A stretch of 9,257 nucleotides of DNA from Rhodanobacteraceae bacterium UBA703 (GTDB lineage Bacteria > Pseudomonadota > Gammaproteobacteria > Xanthomonadales > Rhodanobacteraceae), in NCBI GenBank assembly GCA_002297645.1, contig DBMH01000077.1:1-9257 (forward strand), written 5' to 3'. The translations under genes were made by a program, and so were the position numbers. Each line of letters opens with the position of its first letter. The first letter of the stretch is position 1. The notes under the pieces are model-generated. The model was given only the letters and a program-made list of their open reading frames with translations. It was not told the DNA's origin and ran no database searches. Below, piece after piece: positions 1 to 7,230 of the stretch.

Positions 1-1
1 A

Positions 2-23
2 ATTAATTAACCATTCAATTAAT
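2..23. promoter_or_regulatory. AT-rich inverted repeat, candidate TetR operator
   Basis: Two perfect 7-base arms, ATTAATT (2-8) and AATTAAT (17-23), flank an 8-base centre. The patch is almost entirely A/T while the DNA after it is strongly GC-rich. It ends 23 bases before the start of a TetR-family gene that heads an operon. TetR regulators usually bind such dyads over their own promoter, so an autoregulatory operator overlapping promoter elements is the likely role. This is inference; the upstream part of the promoter lies outside the window. Confidence 0.45.
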
Positions 24-46
24 CGAAACCCACGCGACATCGACAC

Positions 47-703
47 ATGGCCACCACGCCCTCCCGAAGCCGCCGCACCCCGGGCCGCCCGCCGAAGGCG
101 CGCATCGACCAGCGCGCACGCCTGCTCGACGTCGCCATCGGCCTGTTCGCGCAGCAAGGCATCGCGGCGACGCCGCTGAGCGCGATCGCGCGGCGCGCAC
201 GCGTCACGCCGGCGCTGCTGCACTACTACTTCGGCAACCGCGAGCAACTGCTCGACGCCTTGATGGAAGAACGGCTGCTTCCGCTGCTGGCCCCGCTGCA
301 TCGCGACCTCTCCACGCTCGCGGACGCTCCACGTTCGCAGATCGACGCATTCGTGCGCGATCTCCTGCAACTGCTGGCCGACAACCCGTGGCTGCCGCCG
401 CTGTGGCTGCGCGAAGTGCTCGGCGAGGGCGGGCTGCTGCGGGATCGCCTGATGCGCCGCGTCGCGCAGCCGGTCTCGGCCAAGGTGCGCGATGCGATCA
501 CGCGCGCGCAGGCGCGCGGTGCGATCAACCGCGACCTCGATCCCCGCCTGCTGGTGGTCTCGCTGATCGGCCTGACGATGTTTCCGCTCGCCGCACGCTC
601 GATCTGGTCGCGCGTCTTCGACGCCGAGGACATCGGGCCCGCCGAGTTCGCCCGCCACACGATCGCCCTGCTCGAACGGGGCCTGGAGATCCGCGATGAC
701 TGA
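47..703 (+). CDS. TetR/AcrR family transcriptional regulator
   Basis: A 218-residue one-component repressor, normal length for TetR proteins. The N-terminal DNA-binding domain spans about residues 20-70. Its helix-turn-helix lies near residues 43-64 and ends in the typical HYYFGNREQLLDAL stretch (residues 59-72). The C-terminal ligand and dimerisation domain (about 75-218) is helical, with an NPWLPPLWLREVL segment (113-125) like that of efflux-linked members. Residues 11-17 (TPGRPPK) resemble an AT-hook core. The next gene starts inside the last codons of this one (8-base overlap), so the regulator is the first gene of an exporter operon and probably represses it; the inducer cannot be read from sequence. 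The order resembles cecR (ybiH) before ybhGFSR in Escherichia coli. No clear Shine-Dalgarno precedes the ATG, which is the first in frame after the AT-rich dyad. Family is secure, ligand unknown. Confidence 0.9.
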   Translation: MATTPSRSRRTPGRPPKARIDQRARLLDVAIGLFAQQGIAATPLSAIARRARVTPALLHYYFGNREQLLDALMEERLLPLLAPLHRDLSTLADAPRSQIDAFVRDLLQLLADNPWLPPLWLREVLGEGGLLRDRLMRRVAQPVSAKVRDAITRAQARGAINRDLDPRLLVVSLIGLTMFPLAARSIWSRVFDAEDIGPAEFARHTIALLERGLEIRDD

Positions 704-1697
704 TCGCCGCCGTGCACGATGGACGCGGGTTGCGCATCCGGCGAACGGACTCGTGCTTCTTCTCGGCCTCGCCGGCTGCGCGCAGCGGACGCCGCCGCGA
801 CTGCTCGGCACGCTGGAGTGGGATCGCGTCGGCGTCGCGGCCGAGGTCTCCGAACCGATCCTGGACATCGTCGTCGCCGAGGGCGACGCGGTGCGCGCCG
901 GCGATCCGATCCTGCACCTCGATCCCCGCCGGACCGACGCGCAACTCGCCCAGGCCGAAGCGGACCGGCGCCGCGCCGAAGCTGCATTGGCCGAGCTGCG
1001 CCACGGCACGCGCATCGAGACCATCGATGCCGCGCGCGCGACCTTGAGCGGTGCGGAATCGACGCAGTCCAATGCGCGACACGAGCGCGACCGCCTCGCC
1101 GAGATACGCCGGCGCGGCCTGATCGCGCAAGCGGACCTCGACAACGCGGAGACCGCGCTGCGCACCGCCACGGCGCAGGCGAGCGCCGCGCGCGCGAACC
1201 TCGCCGAACTGCTCAACGGCACGCGCATCGAGGACATCGAGCAGGCCGAGGCCGCGCTCGCCTCGGCGCAGGCGAACGTCGAGCACCTGCAACTTTCGCG
1301 CGCGCGGCTGGACGTGCGTGCGCCTCGCGACGGGCGCGTTGACGCGCTGCCGTTCAAGAAGGGCGACCAGGTGCCGCTCGGCGCCACTCTCGTCAGCCTG
1401 CTCGCCGGCGACGCGCCCTATGCGCGCCTCTACGTGCCGGCCAGCCAGCGGGCCGGCCTCGATCGCGGCATGCATTGCCGCGTCCGCGTCGAAGGCGTGG
1501 CCGCGACCTTCGAGGCCACGATCCGCAGCCTGCGGTCCGACCCGGCATTCACTCCCTACTATGCGCTGAGCGGCGACGACGCCAGCCGGCTCGCGTATCG
1601 CGCGGAACTGCTCCTCGACGGCGAGGCGGCCAAGAAACTGCCGGCCGGACTGCCTGCGCAGGCGTCCTGCGCCGCGGCGCCGGAAGCCGCGCGATGA
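696..1697 (+). CDS. HlyD-family periplasmic adaptor, YbhG-like, probable lipoprotein
   Basis: A 333-residue membrane fusion protein linking an inner-membrane ABC exporter to the periplasm and probably to a TolC-type outer-membrane channel. The N-terminus has a basic region (1-17), a hydrophobic stretch, and the lipobox LAGC with Cys28, so lipid anchoring is likely. A biotinyl-lipoyl half-motif follows (about 45-76), then a long coiled-coil hairpin (about 80-205), the second lipoyl half (about 205-235, APRDGRV), and a beta-barrel region (240-318). The pair LAELRHGTRIETI (98-110) and LAELLNGTRIEDI (169-181) marks the two hairpin arms. From memory, E. coli YbhG has comparable paired motifs and an EFTP segment like the SDPAFTP here (281-287). 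GGAG at 685-688 lies 7 bases before the ATG. The gene overlaps the regulator by 8 bases and the ATPase by 4. No TolC-like gene is in the window. Substrate unknown. Confidence 0.9.
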   Translation: MTDRRRARWTRVAHPANGLVLLLGLAGCAQRTPPRLLGTLEWDRVGVAAEVSEPILDIVVAEGDAVRAGDPILHLDPRRTDAQLAQAEADRRRAEAALAELRHGTRIETIDAARATLSGAESTQSNARHERDRLAEIRRRGLIAQADLDNAETALRTATAQASAARANLAELLNGTRIEDIEQAEAALASAQANVEHLQLSRARLDVRAPRDGRVDALPFKKGDQVPLGATLVSLLAGDAPYARLYVPASQRAGLDRGMHCRVRVEGVAATFEATIRSLRSDPAFTPYYALSGDDASRLAYRAELLLDGEAAKKLPAGLPAQASCAAAPEAAR

Positions 1698-2677
1698 ACG
1701 CGACGCCCGCGCCGGCGACGCTCCCGCGCGAGGAGGTCATCGTCGCGCGCGGGTTGACGCGACGCTTCGGCGACCTCGTCGCCGTCGATTCGCTCGACCT
1801 GGACGTCCGCCGCGCCGAGGTCTATGGCTTCCTCGGCCCGAACGGCTGCGGCAAGTCGACGACGATCCGCATGCTGTGCGGCCTGCTCGCGCCGAGCGCC
1901 GGCGAAGTCCGCGTGCTCGGCCATGCGCTGCCCCGGGACGCCGAAGCGGTGAAACGCTCGATCGGCTACATGACGCAGAAGTTCTCGCTCTACGACGATC
2001 TCAGCGTGCGCGAGAACCTCGAATTCCTCGCCGCGGTACACGGCCTGCGCGGAGAGAATGCGCGACGACGGCTGGATTCCCTGTACGAGCGCTACCGGCT
2101 CGACGATCTGCGCCCCCGCCTGGCCGGCACGCTGTCGGGCGGACAGAAGCAGCGCCTCGCGCTCGCCGCCGCGGTGCTGCACGAGCCGGAACTGCTGCTC
2201 CTGGACGAACCGACCAGCGCGGTCGACCCGCAATCGCGACGCGACTTCTGGGACTCGCTGTTCGATCTCGCCGAAGCCGGCACGACGCTGGTGGTGTCGA
2301 CGCACTACATGGACGAAGCCGAACGCTGCCATCGGCTGGCGATCCTCGACCGCGGCCGCCTCGTCGCCGACGGCAGCCCGCAGGCGCTGATGGCGAACCT
2401 GCCGGGCGCCACGTTCCGCGTCGACTGCGCCGAACCGCGACGCATGCAGCAGGCGTTGTCCGCGCTTCCGCACGTGCTCGGTGTCGCGCAGATCGGCGCC
2501 AGCCTGCGCGTGCTCACCGATCGCCGTGACGACGGCAGCTGGCTGGACTCGCAGGTGCGGGCGGTCGAAACGGAAGCCCGGGTCGAGCCGACCTCGCCGA
2601 ACCTCGAGGACGTGTTCGTCGCCGCCACGCGCACGCGCCCCGCCGCGCCGCACCGCGATACGGAGCGTACCGCATGA
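1694..2677 (+). CDS. ABC transporter ATP-binding protein (drug/ABC-2 exporter type)
   Basis: A 327-residue single nucleotide-binding subunit that powers the adjacent permease from the cytoplasmic side. All ATPase motifs are intact: Walker A GPNGCGKST (48-56), Q-loop Gln95, signature LSGGQ (147-151), Walker B LLLLDE (167-172), D-loop SAVD (175-178) and the switch His204. After residue 235 a C-terminal extension ends with PNLEDVFVAAT (302-312), as in ATPases of multidrug-type ABC-2 exporters. The ATG at 1694 overlaps the adaptor stop (ATGA). A longer reading from 1475 is rejected because its first 73 residues are Arg-rich shadow sequence of the adaptor gene and the conserved domain begins only afterwards. 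E. coli YbhF is a fused double ATPase; this one has a single domain and presumably acts as a homodimer. Family is certain, cargo unknown. Confidence 0.95.
   Translation: MNATPAPATLPREEVIVARGLTRRFGDLVAVDSLDLDVRRAEVYGFLGPNGCGKSTTIRMLCGLLAPSAGEVRVLGHALPRDAEAVKRSIGYMTQKFSLYDDLSVRENLEFLAAVHGLRGENARRRLDSLYERYRLDDLRPRLAGTLSGGQKQRLALAAAVLHEPELLLLDEPTSAVDPQSRRDFWDSLFDLAEAGTTLVVSTHYMDEAERCHRLAILDRGRLVADGSPQALMANLPGATFRVDCAEPRRMQQALSALPHVLGVAQIGASLRVLTDRRDDGSWLDSQVRAVETEARVEPTSPNLEDVFVAATRTRPAAPHRDTERTA
2662..2665 (+). promoter_or_regulatory. Ribosome binding site of the permease gene
   Basis: GGAG ends 8 bases before the permease ATG at 2674 and lies inside the last codons of the ATPase gene. With the ATGA overlap, this allows both reinitiation and independent loading of ribosomes on the permease. 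Confidence 0.6.
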
Positions 2678-3786
2678 ATCTCGCGCGCCTGCTCGCGGTG
2701 GTGCGCAAGGAGCTGGTGCAGCTCGCGCGCGACCGCCTCACCTTCGCGATGATCGTCGGCATTCCGACCCTGCAGTTGCTGCTGTTCGGCTTCGCGATCA
2801 ACCTGGACATCCGCCACCTGCCGGCCGCCGTTCTGGACCAGGCCGATACGGCGCGCTCGCGCGAACTGGTCGCCGAACTCGCCTCGTCGCAGGTGCTCGA
2901 TTTCCGCTATCGAGCCGCGCTGCCACAGCAGCTCGAGGAGCTGATGCGCCGCGGCCGGATCAGCGCCGCGGTGGTGATCCCACCCGACTTCGAGGCCCGG
3001 TTCGAACAGGCGGACCGCCCCGCCTGGCAGGTGATCGTCGACGGCTCGGACCAGTCGGTGCAGGCCGCCGCGCGCCAGCTCGCCACCTTCCCGCTCGCAT
3101 CGCTGGACTATGGCGGCGCCGCATCCCGGCCCGGTGCGGCAGCGGTGCCCGGCGTGGAGATCGTGAACTTCTACAATCCGCAGCGGCGCGCGCCGGTGAA
3201 TACCGTCCCCGGCCTGATCGGGGTGATCCTGGCGATGACGATGGTCATCTTTACGGCGATGGCGATCGTGCGCGAGCGCGAGCGCGGCAACATGGAAATG
3301 CTCATCGCCACGCCGCTGTCGCCGTTCGAGCTGACCCTCGGGAAGGTGCTGCCCTACGTCGGCATCGGCCTGGTGCAGGTCAGCCTGATCCTGCTGCTCG
3401 GCTGGTTCGTGTTCGGCGTGCCGGTGCGCGGCTCGCTATTCGACGTCTACCTCGTCGCCCTGCTCTACATCGGCGCGATGCTGATGCTCGGCGTGTTCAT
3501 CTCGACCCTGGCGCGCAGCCAGTTCCAGGCGATGCAGATGGCGTTCTTCACCTTCCTGCCGCAGATCCTGCTGTCCGGCTTCATGTTTCCCTACGAGGGC
3601 ATGCCGGTGGCCGCACAATGGCTGGCCGAGATCTTCCCGCTGACGCATTTCCTGCGGCTGATCCGCGGCATCATGCTGCGCGAGGCGGGGATCGGCGAGC
3701 TGTGGCCGGAAATGGCCGCGCTCGCCGCCTTCATCGTCGTCATGCTGGCGATCGCGGTGAGGCGATTCCGCAAGACGCTGGATTGA
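2674..3786 (+). CDS. ABC-2 type permease, YbhR/YbhS-like
   Basis: A 370-residue inner-membrane permease. It begins with an amphipathic segment ending in RKELVQLARDR (11-21), typical of the family, then a first membrane helix (about 23-42) and a long periplasmic domain (about 45-175). Five more hydrophobic segments follow, near 179-199, 226-250, 256-278, 287-305 and 345-363. The conserved stretch RERERGNMEMLIATPLSPFE (200-219) after the second helix and the LSGFMFPYEGMP segment (300-311) are hallmarks of ABC-2 exporters. It overlaps the ATPase by 4 bases and is the last gene of the operon. E. coli has two such permeases (YbhS, YbhR); only one is present here, so a homodimer is the simplest reading. 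The length equals one permease, so there is no fusion or truncation. Exported compound unknown. Confidence 0.93.
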   Translation: MNLARLLAVVRKELVQLARDRLTFAMIVGIPTLQLLLFGFAINLDIRHLPAAVLDQADTARSRELVAELASSQVLDFRYRAALPQQLEELMRRGRISAAVVIPPDFEARFEQADRPAWQVIVDGSDQSVQAAARQLATFPLASLDYGGAASRPGAAAVPGVEIVNFYNPQRRAPVNTVPGLIGVILAMTMVIFTAMAIVRERERGNMEMLIATPLSPFELTLGKVLPYVGIGLVQVSLILLLGWFVFGVPVRGSLFDVYLVALLYIGAMLMLGVFISTLARSQFQAMQMAFFTFLPQILLSGFMFPYEGMPVAAQWLAEIFPLTHFLRLIRGIMLREAGIGELWPEMAALAAFIVVMLAIAVRRFRKTLD

Positions 3787-3787
3787 G

Positions 3788-3818
3788 GCGGCGCCGGCAC
3801 GATACGCGCCGGCGCCGC
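3788..3818. terminator. GC-rich hairpin between convergent genes
   Basis: Perfect 11-base arms GCGGCGCCGGC (3788-3798) and GCCGGCGCCGC (3808-3818) enclose a 9-base loop. The hairpin starts 2 bases after the permease stop and ends 15 bases before the stop of the convergent peptidase gene, so it could end transcription from both sides. No run of T follows on either strand, so it is not a canonical intrinsic terminator. Confidence 0.5.
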
Positions 3819-3833
3819 GACGATCCGCGGAGA

Positions 3834-5909
3834 TCAGCGCTTGCGCGCCGCCTCCAGCTCCTTCACCAGCGCGTCGGCGCCGTAGATGGTGCGCAGCGCC
3901 TCGAGGATCGCGCCGCTGTGCACGGACACCGCGCGGTTCAGGCGCTCGTCGTACCAGTAGTTGCCGCCGAGCGAGTGGATATTCCCGTCGAACACGAGGC
4001 CGACGATCTCGGCGTTCTTGTTGATGACCGGACTGCCCGAATTGCCGCCGATGATGTCGTTGGTGCTGACGAAGTTGTAGCGCTGGTTGAGGTTCAGCCT
4101 CGACTGGGCGTCGAGCCAGCTCTGCGGCAGCGCGAACGGATAGGATCCCGTCGCGTGGCCGAACGCACCGCCGATCGTCGTGAACGGCTTCACCGGCACG
4201 CCCTTCTCGTCCCAGCCGCGGACGTCGCCGAACGAGAAGCGCTGCGTGAAGGTCGCGTCCGGATAGACGCTGGTGCCGTATTTCTCGAAGCGCGCGGTGG
4301 CGACCAGTTCGGAATTCTTGTCGATCACCGACTCGACTTCGTTCTCGTAGCGCGCCCGGACCGCGCGCGCATCGACGTCGACGTCGCGCGCGAGCACGAT
4401 GAACGGATCGTCCGACTTCGCGATCGCGTCCGCACCACCGTCCCACAACGCCTTGCGCACGGCCGGATCGCCGAGCCGGGTGCCGGCGACGAGGCGTTTC
4501 GCCAGCGCATCCGGCGACTCCTTGCCGAGCACCTTCTTCACGAACGCGTCGTCGGTGCCGAGGATCTCGCGCAGCTTGGTCAGCGACCAGCCGAGCTTGA
4601 CGGTCTCATAGTCGGCGTAGACCGGCGCGGTCGAGAACAGGCGCTGGGTCAGTGCCGGCAGCTTCGAATCGGTGTATTCGCGCAGGCGCTCGGCGTCCGG
4701 CTTGCCGCGCTCGGCGGCGCCGCGCACGAGCATCCGAGCGTACTCGTAGTAGCGCGAATAGAAGCCGCGCCCGCTCTCGACGTAGGAGTGCCGGTCGTCG
4801 ATGTTGCGCTCGACGGCGACGGCCTTGGCGATCTCGTCCCAAGCCGCGCCGTATTTCTGCTTGCGCGCCGGATCGGCATCCACGAAGTCGCGCAGTTCCT
4901 TCTCCTGCCGGCGCTTGAGGTCGAACACCGCCGGATCCTGCAGCGCCGACAGGCGTCCGCGCAGCACCTTGTAGGAATTCTCGGTACCGAACAGGTCGCT
5001 CTGCGCGATGCGCCAGTGCTCGGCGCTTTCGTTGCGGAACTGCGTGAGCAGGCCGCGGCGTTCGGCCAGGAACAGCAGGTAGGACACGACCTGCTCGTCG
5101 CGCGCGAGTTCGAGCTGCGACACCGTGAGCTGGCGATCCGTCCCGCCGGGATTGCCGACGATGACCGTCATCTCGCCTTCGTCGGCGCCGTTCTTCGAGA
5201 ACGGGAAGAAGTCCTTCGGCTTGACCGGCTTGCCGTTCTCGTAGGCGCGCAGGAGGCCCATGTCGAGGTCGTAGCGCGGGAAGTTGAAGTTGTCCGGGTC
5301 GCCGCCGAAGAATGCGGCCTCGAGCTCCGGCGCGAACGCCAGGCGCACGTCCTGGAAGCGGTGGTACCGGTACAGGCTGTAGACGCCACCGTGGTAGAGC
5401 GACACGACATCGCAGCGCGTGGTCGCGCTGTCCTTGCCGGCGCATTCCTTCTCGATCTCGGACTTGATCGCCTTCTCGGCCCGGCTGTACGCCTCGCCGG
5501 CCTTGCCTTCGGTGGCCGTCCTGACGCGCGCCGTGACGTCGGTGATCTTGTCGAGGCGGTTCAGCTCGATCTCCGGGCAGCGGATCTCGTCCTTCTCCTC
5601 CTTCGCGAGGAAGCCCGACTTGATGTAGTCCTTCTCGGCGGTGGACAGCTGCTGCACGCAGGAGTTGACGCAGTGGTGGTTGGTCAGCACCAGGCCGTTC
5701 GGCGAAACGAACGAACCCGAGCAGCCGCCGGCGAGTCGCAAGGCGGACTTCTGCACGTGCTCGGCCCACTTCGCATCCGGCGTGAAGCCGTACTGCTGCT
5801 GGACCTGGGCTTTCGGCAGGTTGTCCGGCGTCCACATGCCTTCGCCGGCGAAGGCGGCGGTGCTGACGGTGGCCGCCAGGATCAGGGTGAGGGCGGGCTT
5901 GCGATTCAT
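3834..5909 (-). CDS. Secreted S46 family dipeptidyl-peptidase (DPP7-like)
   Basis: A 691-residue serine exopeptidase that releases dipeptides from the N-terminus of peptides, in the periplasm or outside the cell. A signal peptide spans residues 1-21, ending AAFA before GEGMW. The chymotrypsin-like triad is visible: His79 in TNHHC, Asp216 in PRYDLDMG, Ser624 in GGNSGSP. The family segment GGDPDNFNFPRYD (202-214) is present. Eighteen residues after the catalytic Ser comes Gly642 (FDGN). In the family this site is Gly in DPP7-type enzymes, which prefer hydrophobic P1 residues, and Arg in Asp/Glu-specific DPP11. Length is normal for S46. The start at 5909 has GGAG 5 bases upstream and leads straight into the signal peptide; an in-frame ATG at 5990 would translate a palindromic repeat and is rejected. 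No pathway partner is adjacent. Family call is secure, exact specificity is inferred. Confidence 0.94.
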   Translation of the reverse strand: MNRKPALTLILAATVSTAAFAGEGMWTPDNLPKAQVQQQYGFTPDAKWAEHVQKSALRLAGGCSGSFVSPNGLVLTNHHCVNSCVQQLSTAEKDYIKSGFLAKEEKDEIRCPEIELNRLDKITDVTARVRTATEGKAGEAYSRAEKAIKSEIEKECAGKDSATTRCDVVSLYHGGVYSLYRYHRFQDVRLAFAPELEAAFFGGDPDNFNFPRYDLDMGLLRAYENGKPVKPKDFFPFSKNGADEGEMTVIVGNPGGTDRQLTVSQLELARDEQVVSYLLFLAERRGLLTQFRNESAEHWRIAQSDLFGTENSYKVLRGRLSALQDPAVFDLKRRQEKELRDFVDADPARKQKYGAAWDEIAKAVAVERNIDDRHSYVESGRGFYSRYYEYARMLVRGAAERGKPDAERLREYTDSKLPALTQRLFSTAPVYADYETVKLGWSLTKLREILGTDDAFVKKVLGKESPDALAKRLVAGTRLGDPAVRKALWDGGADAIAKSDDPFIVLARDVDVDARAVRARYENEVESVIDKNSELVATARFEKYGTSVYPDATFTQRFSFGDVRGWDEKGVPVKPFTTIGGAFGHATGSYPFALPQSWLDAQSRLNLNQRYNFVSTNDIIGGNSGSPVINKNAEIVGLVFDGNIHSLGGNYWYDERLNRAVSVHSGAILEALRTIYGADALVKELEAARKR

Positions 5910-5914
5910 CGGGG

Positions 5915-5918
5915 CTCC
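5915..5918 (-). promoter_or_regulatory. Ribosome binding site fixing the peptidase start
   Basis: GGAG on the minus strand lies 5 bases before the ATG at 5909. It supports this start over the in-frame ATG at 5990. Confidence 0.6.
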
Positions 5919-5935
5919 GAACGGGATTGAAGAAG

Positions 5936-5965
5936 CCGTCATTCCCGCGTGAGCGGGAATGACGG
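5936..5965. repeat. Extragenic palindromic repeat, copy 1
   Basis: Perfect 13-base arms CCGTCATTCCCGC (5936-5948) and GCGGGAATGACGG (5953-5965) enclose a GTGA loop. It lies in the 106-base gap between mdh and the peptidase gene, 26 bases before the latter's start. Its core matches the dispersed palindromes common in xanthomonads and other proteobacteria; a related copy lies at 7764-7792. It may form a stem-loop in the mdh-to-peptidase transcript and reduce read-through or stabilise the mRNA; that role is inferred. Confidence 0.8.
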
Positions 5966-6015
5966 TATGGGAAGAATGGCTCCGGGACATCCTCTCCGGG
6001 CATTCTCCGAGAAGA

Positions 6016-7002
6016 TCACTTCCTGGCGAACAGATGTTCCACGCCGGCGCGCTCCTCGCGCAGTTCCTTGTCGGTCGCGTCCATGCGCTCGCGCGAGAAC
6101 GCGTTGATCTCGAGGCCCTGCACGATCGCGTACTTGCCGTTCGCGACCGTGACCGGATAGCCGTAGATCACGCCCGGCGCGATGCCGTAGGAACCGTCCG
6201 ACGGAATACCCATCGAGACCCAGTCGCCCTCGGCGGTGCCGAGTGCCCAGTTGCGCATGTGGTCGATCGCGGCCGACGCGGCCGACGCGGCCGACGAGGC
6301 GCCGCGCGCCTTGATGATCGCCGCTCCGCGCTGCTGCACGGTCGGGATGAACGTGTCCTTGTACCAGGCGCCGTCGACGGCATCGACCGCGGGCTTGCCC
6401 TTGACCGTGGCGTGGTGGATGTCCGGGTACTGCGTGGAGCTGTGGTTGCCCCAGATCGTCATCTTCTTGACGTCGGTCGTGTGCGTGCCGGTCTTCTCGG
6501 CGAGCTGGCTCAACGCGCGGTTGTGGTCGAGGCGCACCATCGCGGTGAAGCACTTCGGATCGAGGTCGGGTGCGTTCTGCTGCGCGATCAGCGCGTTCGT
6601 GTTGGCCGGATTGCCGACGACGAGCACCTTGACGTCGCGCTTGGCGTGATCGTTCAGCGCCTTGCCCTGCGGGCCGAAGATGGCGCCATTCGCTTCGAGC
6701 AGGTCCTTGCGCTCCATGCCGGGGCCGCGCGGGCGCGCGCCGACGAGCAGCGCGTAGTCGACGTCCTTGAACGCCACGTTGGCGTCGTCGGTGGCGACCA
6801 CGCCGGCCAGCGTCGGGAACGCGCAGTCGTTGAGCTCCATCACGACGCCCTGCAACGCCGGCAGCGCGGGCGTGATCTCGAGCAGGTGCAGGATCACCGG
6901 CTGATCCGGGCCGAGCATGTCGCCGGCGGCGATGCGGAACAACAGGGCATAGCCGATCTGGCCGGCAGCGCCGGTGACGGCAACGCGGACGGGAGCTTTC
7001 AT
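6016..7002 (-). CDS. mdh: Malate dehydrogenase (NAD-dependent)
   Basis: A 328-residue cytoplasmic TCA-cycle enzyme that interconverts malate and oxaloacetate with NAD. The nucleotide-binding loop is TGAAGQIG (10-17). Substrate-binding residues Arg92, Arg98, Asn131 and Arg162, NAD contacts around Asn105, Gln112 and 129-131, and the catalytic His187 (WGNHSS) are at the positions expected for the bacterial type-2 subgroup found in Burkholderia and xanthomonads. Length is normal. A good Shine-Dalgarno (GAAGAGG, minus strand, 7011-7017) lies 8 bases before the ATG. Codons 237-245 lie in a perfect 9-base triplicate (6269-6295) encoding an Ser-Ala-Ala run; the family is normally Ala/Ser-rich here. 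Upstream lies a 319-base non-coding gap, downstream a palindromic repeat and the peptidase gene, so transcription is probably largely independent. Confidence 0.97.
   Translation of the reverse strand: MKAPVRVAVTGAAGQIGYALLFRIAAGDMLGPDQPVILHLLEITPALPALQGVVMELNDCAFPTLAGVVATDDANVAFKDVDYALLVGARPRGPGMERKDLLEANGAIFGPQGKALNDHAKRDVKVLVVGNPANTNALIAQQNAPDLDPKCFTAMVRLDHNRALSQLAEKTGTHTTDVKKMTIWGNHSSTQYPDIHHATVKGKPAVDAVDGAWYKDTFIPTVQQRGAAIIKARGASSAASAASAAIDHMRNWALGTAEGDWVSMGIPSDGSYGIAPGVIYGYPVTVANGKYAIVQGLEINAFSRERMDATDKELREERAGVEHLFARK
6269..6295. repeat. Threefold 9-base tandem repeat inside mdh
   Basis: GCGGCCGAC occurs three times head to tail without a mismatch. Each unit is three codons, so changes in copy number would keep the frame and alter an Ala/Ser helix of malate dehydrogenase. 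Confidence 0.7.
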
Positions 7003-7010
7003 CGTGTGGA

Positions 7011-7017
7011 CCTCTTC
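7011..7017 (-). promoter_or_regulatory. Ribosome binding site of mdh
   Basis: GAAGAGG on the minus strand lies 8 bases before the mdh ATG. It overlaps the TGA (7016-7018) of a 53-codon upstream ORF, so translation of that ORF could affect mdh initiation. Confidence 0.6.
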
Positions 7018-7230
7018 AGTGGTACGGGAAGTTCGAGCGGTTCGCGAAGCCGGGCCTCCTGCCGCGACTTGCGGAAAAACGATCGCGGCACGTGCTGCGC
7101 GGGAACGCAGCAGGACCGCAGTCGAACGGCGGCACTGCCGTCCGGTACAGCGAACCCGCCGGAGGGGCGAGATGCATGGACTGCGCCGGATGCACCTGGC
7201 CGGTCAGGGCGAGCGCCGCGGCGGGCGCGA

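Noticed and set aside
1475..1693. N-terminal extension of the ATPase starting at 1475.
   Set aside because: These 73 codons are shadow sequence of the adaptor gene; the domain and the ATGA overlap support the start at 1694.
2481..5930. Very long plus-strand open frame (1149 codons) running over the permease gene and antisense to the peptidase.
   Set aside because: It is Arg/Ala/Gly-rich, has no recognisable domain, and shares its DNA with two genes that have intact family motifs. Long shadow frames are expected at this GC content.
5910..5990. N-terminal extension of the peptidase starting at 5990.
   Set aside because: It would translate the palindromic repeat (peptide VIPAHAGMT) and hide the signal peptide; the start at 5909 has a Shine-Dalgarno and an immediate signal sequence.
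7176..7202. Plus-strand peptide MDCAGCTWP in the mdh gap, reminiscent of the DCPGCAWP-type cysteine motif of FdhF-like oxidoreductases.
   Set aside because: Only this short stretch is similar; the residues that follow do not fit the family and the frame runs on antisense to the glutaredoxin-like gene. Coincidence is more likely.
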